Assembly (NCBI RefSeq): GCF_013009345.1
Contig: NZ_JABELE010000003.1
Location: 210,242 to 274,241 of the forward strand
Direction of reading: 5' to 3'
DNA from: Acinetobacter geminorum
Lineage (GTDB): Bacteria > Pseudomonadota > Gammaproteobacteria > Pseudomonadales > Moraxellaceae
DNA length: 64,000 nt
Below the pieces are notes generated by a model, which worked only from the letters and a program-made list of their open reading frames with translations, did not search any database and was not told the DNA's origin. The position numbers and the translations under genes were made by a program. This document shows positions 1 to 8,562 of the stretch, one piece after another; the stretch's first letter is position 1, and every line of letters starts with the position of its first letter.

Positions 1-515
1 TTGAAATGGTGCAATTGTGGGTAAATTTACCTGCTCATTCAAAAATGACGCCTGGAAAATACCAAGCGATTGAAGCGAAAGATATTCCAGACATTGCACT
101 AGACGAAGAAGGCAGTCATTTGCGGGTTATTGCAGGTGAATATGCAGATGCAAAAGGTGCTGCAACTACATTTAGTCCATTAAATGTATGGGATGGTAAA
201 TTGGTTAAAGGCCAAAAACATACCCTCTATGTACCTGAAGGTCACACCACGCTTGTTGTGATATTAGATGGCGCGGTTGTGGTTAATGATGCAAATCGTC
301 TTGAAGGTAAAACCGTTGCGATTTTGTCTCGTGAGGGCGTTGAGTTTAGCTTAAATGCTGAAGAAGACACTAAATTCTTGGTGTTGACTGGCCAACCACT
401 CAATGAACCAATCGAAGGTTATGGTCCATTCGTCATGAATACCAAAGCCGAGATTATGGAAGCGATTAATGATTTTAATCGTGGAAAATTCGGTTCACTC
501 ATGCAAGAAGGTTAA
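1..515 (+). CDS. Pirin family protein, 3' part (5' end outside the window)
   Basis: The frame is open from the first bases (codons begin at base 3) and stops at 513-515, so the gene is cut by the window edge. About 170 residues are visible against a usual pirin length of about 280-290, so this is the C-terminal cupin half. The segments LWVNLPAHSKMTPGKYQ and GPFVMNTKAEIMEAINDF are typical of the pirin C-terminal domain (PF05726 family, from memory). Pirins are iron-binding cytoplasmic cupins; bacterial members act as quercetinases or as metabolic regulators, and the metal-binding N-terminal half that would allow a guess is missing. An intrinsic terminator follows 40 bases after the stop, so it ends its transcription unit. 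Confidence 0.88.
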   Translation, partial: EMVQLWVNLPAHSKMTPGKYQAIEAKDIPDIALDEEGSHLRVIAGEYADAKGAATTFSPLNVWDGKLVKGQKHTLYVPEGHTTLVVILDGAVVVNDANRLEGKTVAILSREGVEFSLNAEEDTKFLVLTGQPLNEPIEGYGPFVMNTKAEIMEAINDFNRGKFGSLMQEG

Positions 516-556
516 ATTGTTTAATTGTGCTTAATTGGCTATTAAAGCAAAGTAAT

Positions 557-593
557 AAAAAGCCCGCTATCAAGTGTGAATAGCGGGCTTTTT
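557..593 (+). terminator. Intrinsic terminator after the pirin gene
   Basis: The arms AGCCCGCTAT and ATAGCGGGCT, separated by about 10 bases, are flanked by an A run and a T run. The hairpin is nearly symmetrical and could work in both directions, but only the plus-strand gene lies next to it. Confidence 0.85.
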
Positions 594-614
594 CGCTGTA
601 AAGATTCTATTTTT

Positions 615-749
615 ATGATGGTTTTCATTATTCTCTCGGCATTGTTTTCTGTGATTTGCTTCTCATTATTATGGGCTAATGATATCTTAAAAAAAGATAG
701 TTGTAAAACAAATGATATAAATATAGTTAAATTATCTTATTTTATTTAA
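615..749 (+). CDS. Possible 44-residue membrane/secreted small protein
   Basis: This short frame begins with two consecutive ATG codons (615 and 618) and encodes a hydrophobic N-terminal helix (residues 3-20, VFIILSALFSVICFSLLW), then a short polar tail with one Cys. It lies alone in the AT-rich gap between the pirin terminator and the next gene. No convincing Shine-Dalgarno sequence precedes it. A chance open frame in AT-rich DNA is equally possible; conservation in related genomes would decide. Nothing else was recognised between 750 and 950. Confidence 0.25.
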   Translation: MMVFIILSALFSVICFSLLWANDILKKDSCKTNDINIVKLSYFI

Positions 750-954
750 AAGATTTTTTTTAAATTTTTAAAAAATATAGATTTTTATACACTCATCCTC
801 TTTTGTAAAATTTTATGAAAAACTTTTGGGCGGATCTGTTAAATTTTTTCTATATAAATTGATGCAAAAAATAAAAATCTGGTAGTTTTTAATACGGTGT
901 TTTTTTGGGGTATGAGTGATAATCAAAAAAATTCTCGAAAAATGGGACATCATT

Positions 955-2253
955 TTGAATATCGCAATTATTGGCAGTGGAATGGCAGGGCTTGCGGCAG
1001 CAAGAATTCTGAAAGATGCAGGGCATACGATCACGATATTTGAAGCACTTCCTGGCCGGGGAATGGATAGCCATAGCATTGAGTTCGATGGCGGAATTAT
1101 TGATGCACCGCTACGTGTGATGAATCCTCACTTATGGAAAAATACACTCAGCCTTGCTGCTCATTTAGGTATTAAGACCTTCCCGGTTCGTACTTATATG
1201 TCATGTAGCTGGTTATTCGAAGATCGTACGGAAACATGGTTAACGACATCTCGTAGCCGTATTGGTAATTTCCCGATTATTAATAACCGTAAAGGCATTC
1301 AGCAATATGGCTGGCGTCTTGTGAAAGGGATGTTGCAATTAAAAACTGCGATTCACCAGTTTTTCAAATCTAAAAATCAAGATATTACCCTCGCTGAATT
1401 TATTAATCAGAACGATATTGAAGAAGTATTCTGGCACGGTGTGGTCATGCCAGTGCTCTATACAATCTGTACGTGTAATCCAAAAACAATTGGCGATTGG
1501 CCTGCAAAAAACTTACTTGAGTTTTTACGTCATTTAACTGATGGCGACATGTTATTGCGCATGAAAGGTGGCACACCTGCATTTGTAGATAGCTTGATTA
1601 AAGGCATCGATATCCATAGCGGATCGGCAATTAAGAAAGTTGAATTACAAGGCGAAAAAGTACTGGTTGAAAACAGCCAAGGTGAACAGAACTTATTTGA
1701 TCGAGTCATTGTTGCAACGCCAACATCTAAAATCGATGAGTTTTTAAATCCTGAACAATTTGCAGAAGATATGAACCTGCTTAAGCAATTCCGCTTTGAG
1801 CAAGGTGATCTTGTCATTCATACCGATGCGACCGTCATGCCGCCACGCCGTAAAGACTGGTCAGTGCTGAGCTACATGATGGACCGTAAGTTTACGCGTC
1901 AGCAATTTACAGTTTGGATGAATGCGGTTGAACCAACACTCGTGGGTAAAAATCCTATATTCCAAACTTGGCGTCCAGTGGTTGATATTGACCCTAAAAA
2001 AGTTATTTCAAAAGTGACTTTAACGCGTGCGGTTGTAGACTCACAAACGGTTGCTTTAAACAAAGAATTGCAACAACGCCATTTAGACCCAAGCCGTAAA
2101 GTATTCTACTGTGGTTCATGGTCATGCGATGGCTTGCCAATTTTAGAGTCAGCAGTTACTTCTGCCATGCATATTGCTGAAATTTTAGGTGCACCTTTAC
2201 CATTTGTAGGTTTAAAACCTAAGGTGGAAGTCGCCCCAGAACTCGGCTACTAA
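955..2253 (+). CDS. NAD(P)/FAD-dependent oxidoreductase (amine oxidase/protoporphyrinogen-oxidase fold)
   Basis: The 432-residue product starts MNIAIIGSGMAGLAAARIL. The dinucleotide-binding GxGxxG is at residues 7-12 and the ribose-binding acid at the end of strand 2 (E30, IFEA), which marks an FAD-binding Rossmann fold at the very N-terminus. For that reason the TTG at 955 is preferred over the in-frame GTG at 916, which would add 13 residues before the fold. Near the C-terminus, residues of the form FYCGSWSCDGLPILESAVTS correspond to the second FAD-contact segment of this superfamily. The substrate is unknown. A SAM methyltransferase gene starts 4 bases after the stop and a GFA-type gene follows that, so the three are probably co-transcribed; a lipid- or isoprenoid-modifying role is only a guess from similar oxidoreductase-methyltransferase pairs. 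Confidence 0.82.
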   Translation: MNIAIIGSGMAGLAAARILKDAGHTITIFEALPGRGMDSHSIEFDGGIIDAPLRVMNPHLWKNTLSLAAHLGIKTFPVRTYMSCSWLFEDRTETWLTTSRSRIGNFPIINNRKGIQQYGWRLVKGMLQLKTAIHQFFKSKNQDITLAEFINQNDIEEVFWHGVVMPVLYTICTCNPKTIGDWPAKNLLEFLRHLTDGDMLLRMKGGTPAFVDSLIKGIDIHSGSAIKKVELQGEKVLVENSQGEQNLFDRVIVATPTSKIDEFLNPEQFAEDMNLLKQFRFEQGDLVIHTDATVMPPRRKDWSVLSYMMDRKFTRQQFTVWMNAVEPTLVGKNPIFQTWRPVVDIDPKKVISKVTLTRAVVDSQTVALNKELQQRHLDPSRKVFYCGSWSCDGLPILESAVTSAMHIAEILGAPLPFVGLKPKVEVAPELGY

Positions 2254-2257
2254 AATT

Positions 2258-3085
2258 GTGAAAACAAAAGTTCGAGCAGCTCTCTCTCGATTCATTCCCC
2301 ATAAATATGCAATTGATGCATCAAGCTTAGGGGATGATGAAGAGCTTGCTTGGACAAATTTGGGTTTTTGGAAAAATACCCAAAACTACCGTGAAGCTTG
2401 TCGCCAATTGGCTGACCATTTGGCACAAGCTGTTAATTTAAATTCAAAAGATCATCTCTTAGATTTAGGCTGCGGACAGGGTGCAAGTTTGTTGCACTGG
2501 TTACAGCATTATCAGCCTAAAAGCCTCAGTGCAGTTGAATTGCAAACCCAATGTGTTCATAAAATTCAAAAGCTTATTCCCGAAATAAGCCAGATTTTTT
2601 GCGGTTCATTTTTAAATTTAAAACAATTTGAATTTAAACAATACTTCGATGTGGTGATGTGTATTGATGCCGCTTATCACAGTCATTTAAATTCATTTCT
2701 AGATTCCATCGCGCCAGTTTTGAATTCAAAAGGCCGATTAGGTTTTCACTACCTAATGCGTGCTGACTCATGTCAAAACATGACCGCTCTACAAGAACAA
2801 AAGCATCGTTATTTACTCAAAGCAGCAAATGTCGCTTGGGATGCTGTGCCAAATGAAAAAATGCTCAGAGCTACCTTGGAGCAGCAAGGTTTTGTCGATA
2901 TTCAAATTGAAGATTTATCTCAGCAAGTATTACTCGGTTTTTCGCAATATATTCAAAATCAACAAGGACAAAAACAAAGCCGAGGATTGGCAAATTTTAA
3001 AATTCAAATGACTGCAAAGTTATGCCAAAAACTCTACCAAAATGGATATGTACGTTATATTCAAATCACAGCAATAAAAAAATAG
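2258..3085 (+). CDS. Class I SAM-dependent methyltransferase
   Basis: The 275-residue protein shows the canonical motif I, LLDLGCGQGASL (about residues 67-78), an acid at the end of strand 2 (VELQ, near residue 98) and the motif IV-like stretch FDVVMCIDAAYH. These define a class I (Rossmann) methyltransferase that would use S-adenosylmethionine in the cytosol. The start is GTG, 4 bases behind the oxidoreductase stop, which implies translational coupling. The aromatic-rich N-terminus (LAWTNLGFW) resembles small-molecule or lipid methyltransferases, but the acceptor cannot be read from the sequence. No truncation is seen. Confidence 0.82.
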   Translation: MKTKVRAALSRFIPHKYAIDASSLGDDEELAWTNLGFWKNTQNYREACRQLADHLAQAVNLNSKDHLLDLGCGQGASLLHWLQHYQPKSLSAVELQTQCVHKIQKLIPEISQIFCGSFLNLKQFEFKQYFDVVMCIDAAYHSHLNSFLDSIAPVLNSKGRLGFHYLMRADSCQNMTALQEQKHRYLLKAANVAWDAVPNEKMLRATLEQQGFVDIQIEDLSQQVLLGFSQYIQNQQGQKQSRGLANFKIQMTAKLCQKLYQNGYVRYIQITAIKK

Positions 3086-3093
3086 GATGAGCT

Positions 3094-3516
3094 ATGTCAG
3101 CCAAATATCAAGGATCGTGTTTATGTGGAGCTGTGAGCTACCAAAGTGAAGCAGAGCCACGTTATAGCTTTAATTGCCACTGTCGGGATTGCCAAAAGGC
3201 CACAGGTTCAGCATATGCACCAATCGCTTTTTTTCACCAGTCTGAATTAAAAGTGAATGGTGAGCTTAAATATTTTGAGACTTTGGGATCTTCTGGCCGA
3301 CCTATTAAAAGAGCGTTTTGCCCGACGTGTGGTTCTCAGCTTTTTGGCTTACCTGAAATTGCGCCTGAAATGATTTCAATACGTGCAGGTACTTTGGATG
3401 ACCCGAGTCTCTATCAGCCTAGAGCAGAGGTGTTTGTAAGCCAAGCCTATGCATGGGATACACTGAACCCAAACCTTAAACACTTTGAAAAAATGATAGA
3501 AAAGAGCAAGAAATAA
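3094..3516 (+). CDS. GFA (CENP-V/GFA-fold) zinc-binding family protein
   Basis: The protein is 140 residues, the normal size for the GFA family. It carries the zinc-ligand pattern in order: GSCLCGAVSY (Cys 9 and 11), NCHCRDCQKATG, and CPTCGSQLF near residue 85. The family is named after a glutathione-dependent formaldehyde-activating enzyme, but most members have no assigned reaction, and I would not claim formaldehyde detoxification here. It begins 8 bases after the methyltransferase stop, behind an AGGATGA ribosome site, so it is probably the last gene of this three-gene run. A convergent small gene begins its stop codon 3 bases further on. Confidence 0.85.
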   Translation: MSAKYQGSCLCGAVSYQSEAEPRYSFNCHCRDCQKATGSAYAPIAFFHQSELKVNGELKYFETLGSSGRPIKRAFCPTCGSQLFGLPEIAPEMISIRAGTLDDPSLYQPRAEVFVSQAYAWDTLNPNLKHFEKMIEKSKK

Positions 3517-3519
3517 GGC

Positions 3520-3699
3520 TTAATTAAAGAAGCCAAATATTGCCAAAGCACAGATTAAAGTAAGACTGCCAAGAGCTAAAAATAATATGGTTTTTCTAAA
3601 TTTTAGCTGAGGCATTTTACTTACAATGAAAATAAGGCATGTAAGTATGGTCACTAAAGGTTGAAAAAGATTTGATGGCAAAGTAAACATCTCGTTCAT
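3520..3699 (-). CDS. Small two-helix membrane protein (59 aa), unknown function
   Basis: On the minus strand an ATG at 3699 opens a 59-residue frame ending at 3520. It encodes two hydrophobic segments (about residues 9-27 and 38-57) joined by a basic turn (KMPQLKFRK), the layout of a small inner-membrane hairpin protein. The stop sits 3 bases from the convergent GFA gene. The ribosome site is weak (A-rich), so expression is uncertain, but the clear helix-loop-helix pattern argues for a real gene. Confidence 0.5.
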   Translation of the reverse strand: MNEMFTLPSNLFQPLVTILTCLIFIVSKMPQLKFRKTILFLALGSLTLICALAIFGFFN

Positions 3700-3840
3700 T
3701 GTTGTTTTTAAATTTATTTTAGAAATAAAGTAATAAACTTATTATATCGTTTTCTTATTTAATTGACGAACAGAACTTGTTTATAAATTCATATTTTTAT
3801 TTCAATGATAGTAAATCAAGTTTTAAATTTAAAAGAACCA

Positions 3841-3858
3841 TGTACGCTTTTTCTTACA
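3841..3858 (+). promoter_or_regulatory. Candidate GacA-binding upstream activating box
   Basis: The 18-mer TGTACGCTTTTTCTTACA matches the Pseudomonas GacA box TGTAAG-N6-CTTACA in 11 of 12 defined positions. Its centre lies about 65 bases upstream of the predicted start of the sRNA described next, similar to the placement before rsmX/Y/Z genes. This match is made by eye against the remembered consensus. Confidence 0.6.
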
Positions 3859-3914
3859 TATATTCGGGAAATTGACCTCTTTTTATGACGTGATAAATTG
3901 CCTATGATGAACTC

Positions 3915-4042
3915 ATCAGGAACAGGAAGTTCCGAAACGTAAAACAACAATAATAAGTTTAAGCATCAGGACGTGAGGTATTACAGGAAGTGTACCTAGT
4001 AACGAAATACGAAAAAAGCCCAACATCCTGTTGGGCTTTTTT
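3915..4042 (+). ncRNA. Candidate RsmX/Y/Z-type CsrA/RsmA-sequestering sRNA
   Basis: A transcript of about 128 nt is predicted from a -10-like TATGAT (3903-3908) to a strong terminator. It has repeated GGA motifs displayed in hairpin loops. The first is stem GGAAC/GTTCC (3919-3923/3929-3933) with loop AGGAA. The second is a weak stem around ATCAGGACGTG (3965-3975), which fits the CsrA consensus CANGGAYG. The third is stem AGGTA/TACCT (3976-3980/3993-3997) with the inner loop AGGAA at 3985-3989. Length, GGA-in-loop architecture, terminator and an upstream GacA-type box all match the Gac/Rsm family. I see no ORF. In Pseudomonas such RNAs titrate RsmA/CsrA and so relieve translational repression; the same role here is an inference. 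Confidence 0.68.
4014..4042 (+). terminator. Intrinsic terminator of the candidate sRNA
   Basis: The arms GCCCAAC (4018-4024) and GTTGGGC (4030-4036) enclose ATCCT and are followed by six T. There is no upstream protein-coding gene on this strand after 3516, which itself argues for an RNA gene. Confidence 0.85.
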
Positions 4043-4116
4043 CATTTCTTATTAACGAATTTCTTTGCCACCTAAGACAATAGAGTCACAAGGTAGATTG
4101 TAAAATCTACAGACAA

Positions 4117-4151
4117 CAAAAAACCCCATAAATCAAATATTCATGAGGTTT
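4117..4151 (-). terminator. Terminator of tRNA-Thr (minus strand)
   Basis: Read on the minus strand, AACCTCAT and ATGGGGTT pair (one G-U) and are followed by a run of T. The hairpin begins 6 bases after the tRNA 3' end. Confidence 0.7.
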
Positions 4152-4156
4152 AATGA

Positions 4157-4232
<76 letters not shown>

Positions 4233-4356
4233 GATGTGGAGTGAATTTTACAGTTTCTTAAAAAAATTACAAGCCAAAAAATGAGCATTTAAATTTTTTC
4301 ATATCATTTTTAAATGCTCATAGGGGCTAGCCTGAAAAAGTTAGAGTTTTACTACA

Positions 4357-5601
4357 TTAATGTGCTTTGGCATGTGAAGTATAAACCGCTAAAAATATTC
4401 CAAGTAATGACAGTACAACTGTTAAACCTACAATGGCACTCCAACCACCGTGCAACCAGAACCATCCGCCCGCCGAGCCGACAATACTTGAACCCATATA
4501 GTAAAAAAGTAAGTAGAGCGAACTAGCATGTGCTTTAGCTTGTTTGCTTTCAGCGCCCACAGAACTACTGGTAAGTGAGTGGGTAATAAAGAAACCTGTG
4601 GTAATAAATGCAATACCAATAATAATGCCGAAAAGCGAGCTGAGTAGGGTCATGAGGCTCCCTACAATCATTAAGGCAAAACCACCCATCATCATGGTTT
4701 TTTTACCAAAGCGATCCGCTAAGCTACCTGCCAACGATGAAGACACCATGCCAAAGCTATACGACAAGAAAATAAGGCTAATTTGTGTCTGACTGAGAGA
4801 ATAAGGCGCGCCGCTTAAACGGAAAGTGGCATAGTTAAACAAAGTCACAAAAACACTAGTCAACAAGAAACCAATCGCAAATAGGCGTAATAATTTTGTA
4901 TTGCTTAAATGAGCGCACCACATTTGCATGTGAAAGCCTAAATTCAGCCCTTTTTTCTGCACAAAATTACGCGATGCGGGAAGTAATTTTAAAAAGGCAA
5001 TTGAGCAAACAAAACAGATTGCCCCAAGTAAGCCTAAGGCGGTGCGCCATGAAAAATATTCAACCAAAATACCCATGCCGACACGGCCCATCATGCCACC
5101 AAAAGCCGTACCTGCAATATATAAACCCATAGTTTTACCTAAGTGCTCAGGTGCGATTTCTTCGGCAATCCAAGCCATCGTCACTGCGGGTACACCACCA
5201 AGTAGTAAACCTTCTAAAGCGCGCACTATCAGTAAACTGTGCCAGTTCGGTGTGAACATAGAGACAATATTAAGAATTGCTGCACACAGCATTGACGTAA
5301 AGATTACACCACGACGGCCAAGGGCTTGTGAAAAGGCGCTTGATAGCACAATCGAAATTGCTAAAAAGGCAGTCGTTAATGACAGTGCCAAAGAGCTACT
5401 CGCAGGGCTAATCTGGAAGCTTTGGCTAAATGCGGGCAGGAGTGGTTGTACACAATAAATCAGTGAGAAACTGGCAAAACCTACGAGGAATAAAGCAAAT
5501 CCTGCGTGTTTATAGGCTTTAGTCCCTTTGTGAATCCACTCACGGGAAAGAATAGAAGTTGCCTCAGTACTTAAGGTACTGGGTGTAGATGAAGAGTTCA
5601 T
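4357..5601 (-). CDS. MFS transporter (YnfM-like drug/sugar efflux type)
   Basis: The 414-residue protein has a hydrophilic N-terminus of about 33 residues followed by roughly twelve hydrophobic helices. Its MFS signature-like loop between helices 2 and 3 is SQALGRRGVIFTSML, repeated in the second half as ADRFGKKTMMMG. That gives the usual two six-helix bundles of a major facilitator in the inner membrane. The overall pattern (FSLIYCVQPLLPAFSQSF, early LEGLLLGGVPAV) resembles the YnfM/arabinose-efflux branch. It is transcribed away from a LysR-type regulator gene with a 137-base shared intergenic region, so that regulator is the likely controller. The substrate cannot be told. Confidence 0.85.
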   Translation of the reverse strand: MNSSSTPSTLSTEATSILSREWIHKGTKAYKHAGFALFLVGFASFSLIYCVQPLLPAFSQSFQISPASSSLALSLTTAFLAISIVLSSAFSQALGRRGVIFTSMLCAAILNIVSMFTPNWHSLLIVRALEGLLLGGVPAVTMAWIAEEIAPEHLGKTMGLYIAGTAFGGMMGRVGMGILVEYFSWRTALGLLGAICFVCSIAFLKLLPASRNFVQKKGLNLGFHMQMWCAHLSNTKLLRLFAIGFLLTSVFVTLFNYATFRLSGAPYSLSQTQISLIFLSYSFGMVSSSLAGSLADRFGKKTMMMGGFALMIVGSLMTLLSSLFGIIIGIAFITTGFFITHSLTSSSVGAESKQAKAHASSLYLLFYYMGSSIVGSAGGWFWLHGGWSAIVGLTVVLSLLGIFLAVYTSHAKAH

Positions 5602-5738
5602 ATCATGACCATGACAGAAAAAGAGCAGTGCCTAAAGGCATGCTGCATCGAGAAAATTCGATAAATTAAAATTAGCAATTTGAGAGGTATTTTTCTAATA
5701 TATTTAACAATGGATCATGATATGTTTTATATATAGCA

Positions 5739-6650
5739 ATGGAACTCAGGCATATACGCTACTTTTTAGCGGTAGCAGAAGAAAAAAACTTTACCAAAGC
5801 TGCGCAACGTTTAAACATGAGCCAGCCGCCTTTAAGCATGCAAATACGAGACTTAGAAGAAGAGCTAGGTGCAGATTTATTTATTCGTTCGCCACATGGG
5901 GTGGAGCTGACCGAAGCAGGGCTTGCCTTTTTAAATGCGATTCAGCCTGTACAGCAGCGTGTAGAAGATGCAGCGAGCTTAGTTAAACAAGTAGCAAATG
6001 GCGAAGTGGGCCAATTGCGATTAGGCTTTACAGGCACTTCAATGTTGAACCCTTTAATTCCTAAATGCGTTCGTTATTTTCAGCAGCAATATCCGAAAGT
6101 GAATTTAAAACTTGAAGAAGCCAACACTTTACTGCTCATCGATTTATTACTTGAAGACCGCTTAGATGTCGCGATTATTCGTTCACCACGAAATATTCCA
6201 GATAGTTTAATTATTCAAGAATTATTAGCAGAGCCGCTCATTGCTGCTTTACCTTCAGAGTCTTTTAATCTGGACGATTCATCACAAGAAATTGATTTAA
6301 CGGCACTACGAGAGCTTGATTTTATTGTCTCGCCACCATCCATTAGCGCAGGGCTTTTCGATGCGATTAAACAAGCCTGTCATGAGCGTGGTTTTGAACC
6401 GAAAATTGGACAAAATGCTCCGCAAATTGTGTCGATTTTATCGTTAGTGTCTGCAAATTTGGGGGTATCTTTGGTTCCCGAGTCGACCAAACAATTGCAA
6501 ATACAGGGTGTGGCTTATCGCTCTTTGAAAGCGCCTGTTCCTACGGTGGGTTTAGGGCTTGCTTATAAGAAACATGCCCCTTCACAAATGGCGATTAACT
6601 TTGCCAGTGTGGTGCAAGTCGCTTGTCACCATGCAGAGGAATATCAATAA
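5739..6650 (+). CDS. LysR-type transcriptional regulator
   Basis: The 303-residue protein begins MELRHIRYFLAVAEEKNFTKAAQRLNMSQPPLS, the canonical LysR winged-helix DNA-binding domain (residues 1-60), followed by the linker helix and the periplasmic-binding-protein-like effector domain (from about residue 90). The sequence is complete. It is divergent to the MFS transporter gene, the classic LysR arrangement in which the regulator controls its own promoter and the neighbouring gene. The small-molecule effector is unknown. An EamA-family transporter gene converges on its 3' end with a 6-base gap. Confidence 0.9.
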   Translation: MELRHIRYFLAVAEEKNFTKAAQRLNMSQPPLSMQIRDLEEELGADLFIRSPHGVELTEAGLAFLNAIQPVQQRVEDAASLVKQVANGEVGQLRLGFTGTSMLNPLIPKCVRYFQQQYPKVNLKLEEANTLLLIDLLLEDRLDVAIIRSPRNIPDSLIIQELLAEPLIAALPSESFNLDDSSQEIDLTALRELDFIVSPPSISAGLFDAIKQACHERGFEPKIGQNAPQIVSILSLVSANLGVSLVPESTKQLQIQGVAYRSLKAPVPTVGLGLAYKKHAPSQMAINFASVVQVACHHAEEYQ

Positions 6651-6656
6651 AATCGA

Positions 6657-7544
6657 CTAGCTTGATTTCGGTGCTTTGTTCATCAATAAGATGCCTAAAA
6701 TAATAAAAATCGCGCCATATAAAAATGATAAAGTCGGCTGTTCATGAATGAAAACCCAAGCCATGAGCGCTGCAAAAATGGGTTCTGAAAGCTCGGTCAC
6801 TTGTACCTTTGCGGCACTCATGTAAGACAATGCTTTAGTGGTACAGAAAAAGCCGAGGATGGTTGGCAGAACAGCTAAACCAATCAAGCCTAAAACAATG
6901 TCACTATTAAAATTAATACTGTGAAAATTAATTAAAAACGGAACGGCAAGATAAACACTGCCAAATAACAATAAATACTTGGTAAGAAACAGCCCGCCGT
7001 TTAATTTGAATTTTTTCACTAAAACCGAAAATAGGCCATAACCCGTACCGGCAATAGAAGCATTGATCAGCATTAAAAGGCTATTTTCACCTTTCCATGA
7101 AATAATACTAATCCCCGCAACCGCCAATAATGTTCCAATAAGTGAATGAATGTAGATGCTTTCTTTTAAAATGAACCGACCAAAAAATAGGGCAGAGATG
7201 GCAGCCGAAGCCATGAGTACCACTACCACATTCGCCGCAGCGCCGTGGTTGTAGGCAATGGTCTCGAAAAAGAATAAAGAGAAGATTCCTAGAAAAGCAC
7301 ATATGGCAATTTGAGTAAAAACGCTGAGTTTACTTGGCGTGCTGCTAATAAAAGCAATCTTTTGGCTCACAGGAACTTTACATAAAAACACACTTAAAAA
7401 GAAAAAGGCGATAATGGTTTTTAAAAAGGCAATGTCTTGTGGGTTTAAACCACTGTGCATGAGTAATTTGCTAATCACACCAATAGAGGCATTGAGTGCT
7501 GCTGCACAAAGTGCAAATAGGGTTCCAATAATTAAATTATTCAC
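6657..7544 (-). CDS. EamA/DMT-superfamily transporter
   Basis: The 295-residue product starts at a GTG (7544) and consists of about ten hydrophobic helices arranged as two EamA repeats. The second repeat includes VTELSEPIFAALMAWVFIHEQPTL, the conserved EamA segment before the last helices. EamA proteins are inner-membrane exporters or permeases for small metabolites. It is convergent with the LysR gene and has no same-strand neighbour close upstream, so it is probably monocistronic. The substrate is unknown. Confidence 0.85.
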   Translation of the reverse strand: MNNLIIGTLFALCAAALNASIGVISKLLMHSGLNPQDIAFLKTIIAFFFLSVFLCKVPVSQKIAFISSTPSKLSVFTQIAICAFLGIFSLFFFETIAYNHGAAANVVVVLMASAAISALFFGRFILKESIYIHSLIGTLLAVAGISIISWKGENSLLMLINASIAGTGYGLFSVLVKKFKLNGGLFLTKYLLLFGSVYLAVPFLINFHSINFNSDIVLGLIGLAVLPTILGFFCTTKALSYMSAAKVQVTELSEPIFAALMAWVFIHEQPTLSFLYGAIFIILGILLMNKAPKSS

Positions 7545-7772
7545 TCTTATAATTCTTCCTAAGTTTTACACATGCAGTCTACATTATTTTTTAGATGAAT
7601 ATTCAATTAAAATAAGCAGTTAAGGTTTAATATTTTCGATGGGTTATTCTGTATGGATTTAACCAGTTTTATAAAAACATAAACTCTTCTAAGAGACTTT
7701 TGTTTCAGGGAATTGTGATTTATGGAGCTTACTCATATTATATAATTAGTTAATTATTAAAGAATTTTAAAA

Positions 7773-8516
7773 ATGATTAAATCGATTATTTCAGGTTGCG
7801 CGGTTCTCACACTTTCGGCTTTGGCGGTCACGCATGCAGAATTTTCTTTTGAACAAGAATTACAACAAAGCTGTAATAAAGTGAAGCAATACGCGAGCTT
7901 AGGTAAGAAATTCTACGACCAAAAACAATATAAAAAAGCGCTCGAAAATTTCCAAAACCAAGCCTCTTGGACTGCTTTTTGTAAAGCCAATGCAGACGAA
8001 ACCACAGTTAAATTTACCGACCGAGATATTGAAGTTGCCAACAATAATGTGGGATTAGCCTATGCCAAATTGGGTCAACCACTCTGGGCGAGAGCATGGT
8101 TTATGCTTGATGAAAAATCAAAATCTAGCCAGTTTAATCTTAAACAGTTACCTGTACCTAAAACCTCAAATGATTTGTCTGGTGAATATGTGCGTTATTC
8201 AGGTTTTGGTGAGTGGGATCACATCACGGTAAGTCGTAAGCAGGGCCAATATGCAATTAGCTATGCCGGTTTATATATGGGACTTAGAAGCTTGATCTAT
8301 GGCCCAAATATGGGTGAGTTTGACACCAAAATGCCGAGCAATAAAAAGCAAACGGTTTATAAAAATGAAGACTGCCGCATTCAACTCGATTTTAAATCTA
8401 ACGCAAAATTAGGTAACTATATTCAGGTCAAACAAAGCGAAGGCGAGTCGGGTTGTGGCTTTGGACATAACGTCTATGCAGATGGAACGTATTTAAAAGT
8501 TGAGTCTGGAAAATAG
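7773..8516 (+). CDS. Secreted/periplasmic protein of unknown function with TPR-like N-terminal region
   Basis: The protein has 247 residues. The first 22 form a Sec signal peptide (basic start, hydrophobic core, cleavage near THA-EF). Residues 25-110 look like one or two tetratricopeptide-type helical pairs (YDQKQYKKALENFQNQ; NNNVGLAYAKLGQPLWARAWFML). The C-terminal half is beta-rich with paired Cys residues (DCRIQLDF and SGCGFGH) that may form a disulfide in the periplasm. I do not recognise the family. It heads a run of four small genes on the same strand (7773-9696), mostly secreted or membrane-bound. Confidence 0.75.
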   Translation: MIKSIISGCAVLTLSALAVTHAEFSFEQELQQSCNKVKQYASLGKKFYDQKQYKKALENFQNQASWTAFCKANADETTVKFTDRDIEVANNNVGLAYAKLGQPLWARAWFMLDEKSKSSQFNLKQLPVPKTSNDLSGEYVRYSGFGEWDHITVSRKQGQYAISYAGLYMGLRSLIYGPNMGEFDTKMPSNKKQTVYKNEDCRIQLDFKSNAKLGNYIQVKQSEGESGCGFGHNVYADGTYLKVESGK

Positions 8517-8562
8517 TAAATTTCTTACTGTTCTTTTCTAAGATTTAAAAAAGGAAACTTGA

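Noticed and set aside
916..954. GTG at 916 as start of the FAD oxidoreductase
   Set aside because: It would place 13 unconserved residues before the Rossmann fold, and TTG 955 gives the usual start directly before GxGxxG.
3094..3516. Assignment of the GFA-type gene as formaldehyde-detoxifying enzyme
   Set aside because: The family name is historical and the neighbours give no formaldehyde or glutathione pathway context.
5042..5458. 138-aa open frame on the plus strand inside the MFS gene
   Set aside because: Antisense shadow of a well-supported membrane-transporter gene, without ribosome site or family match.
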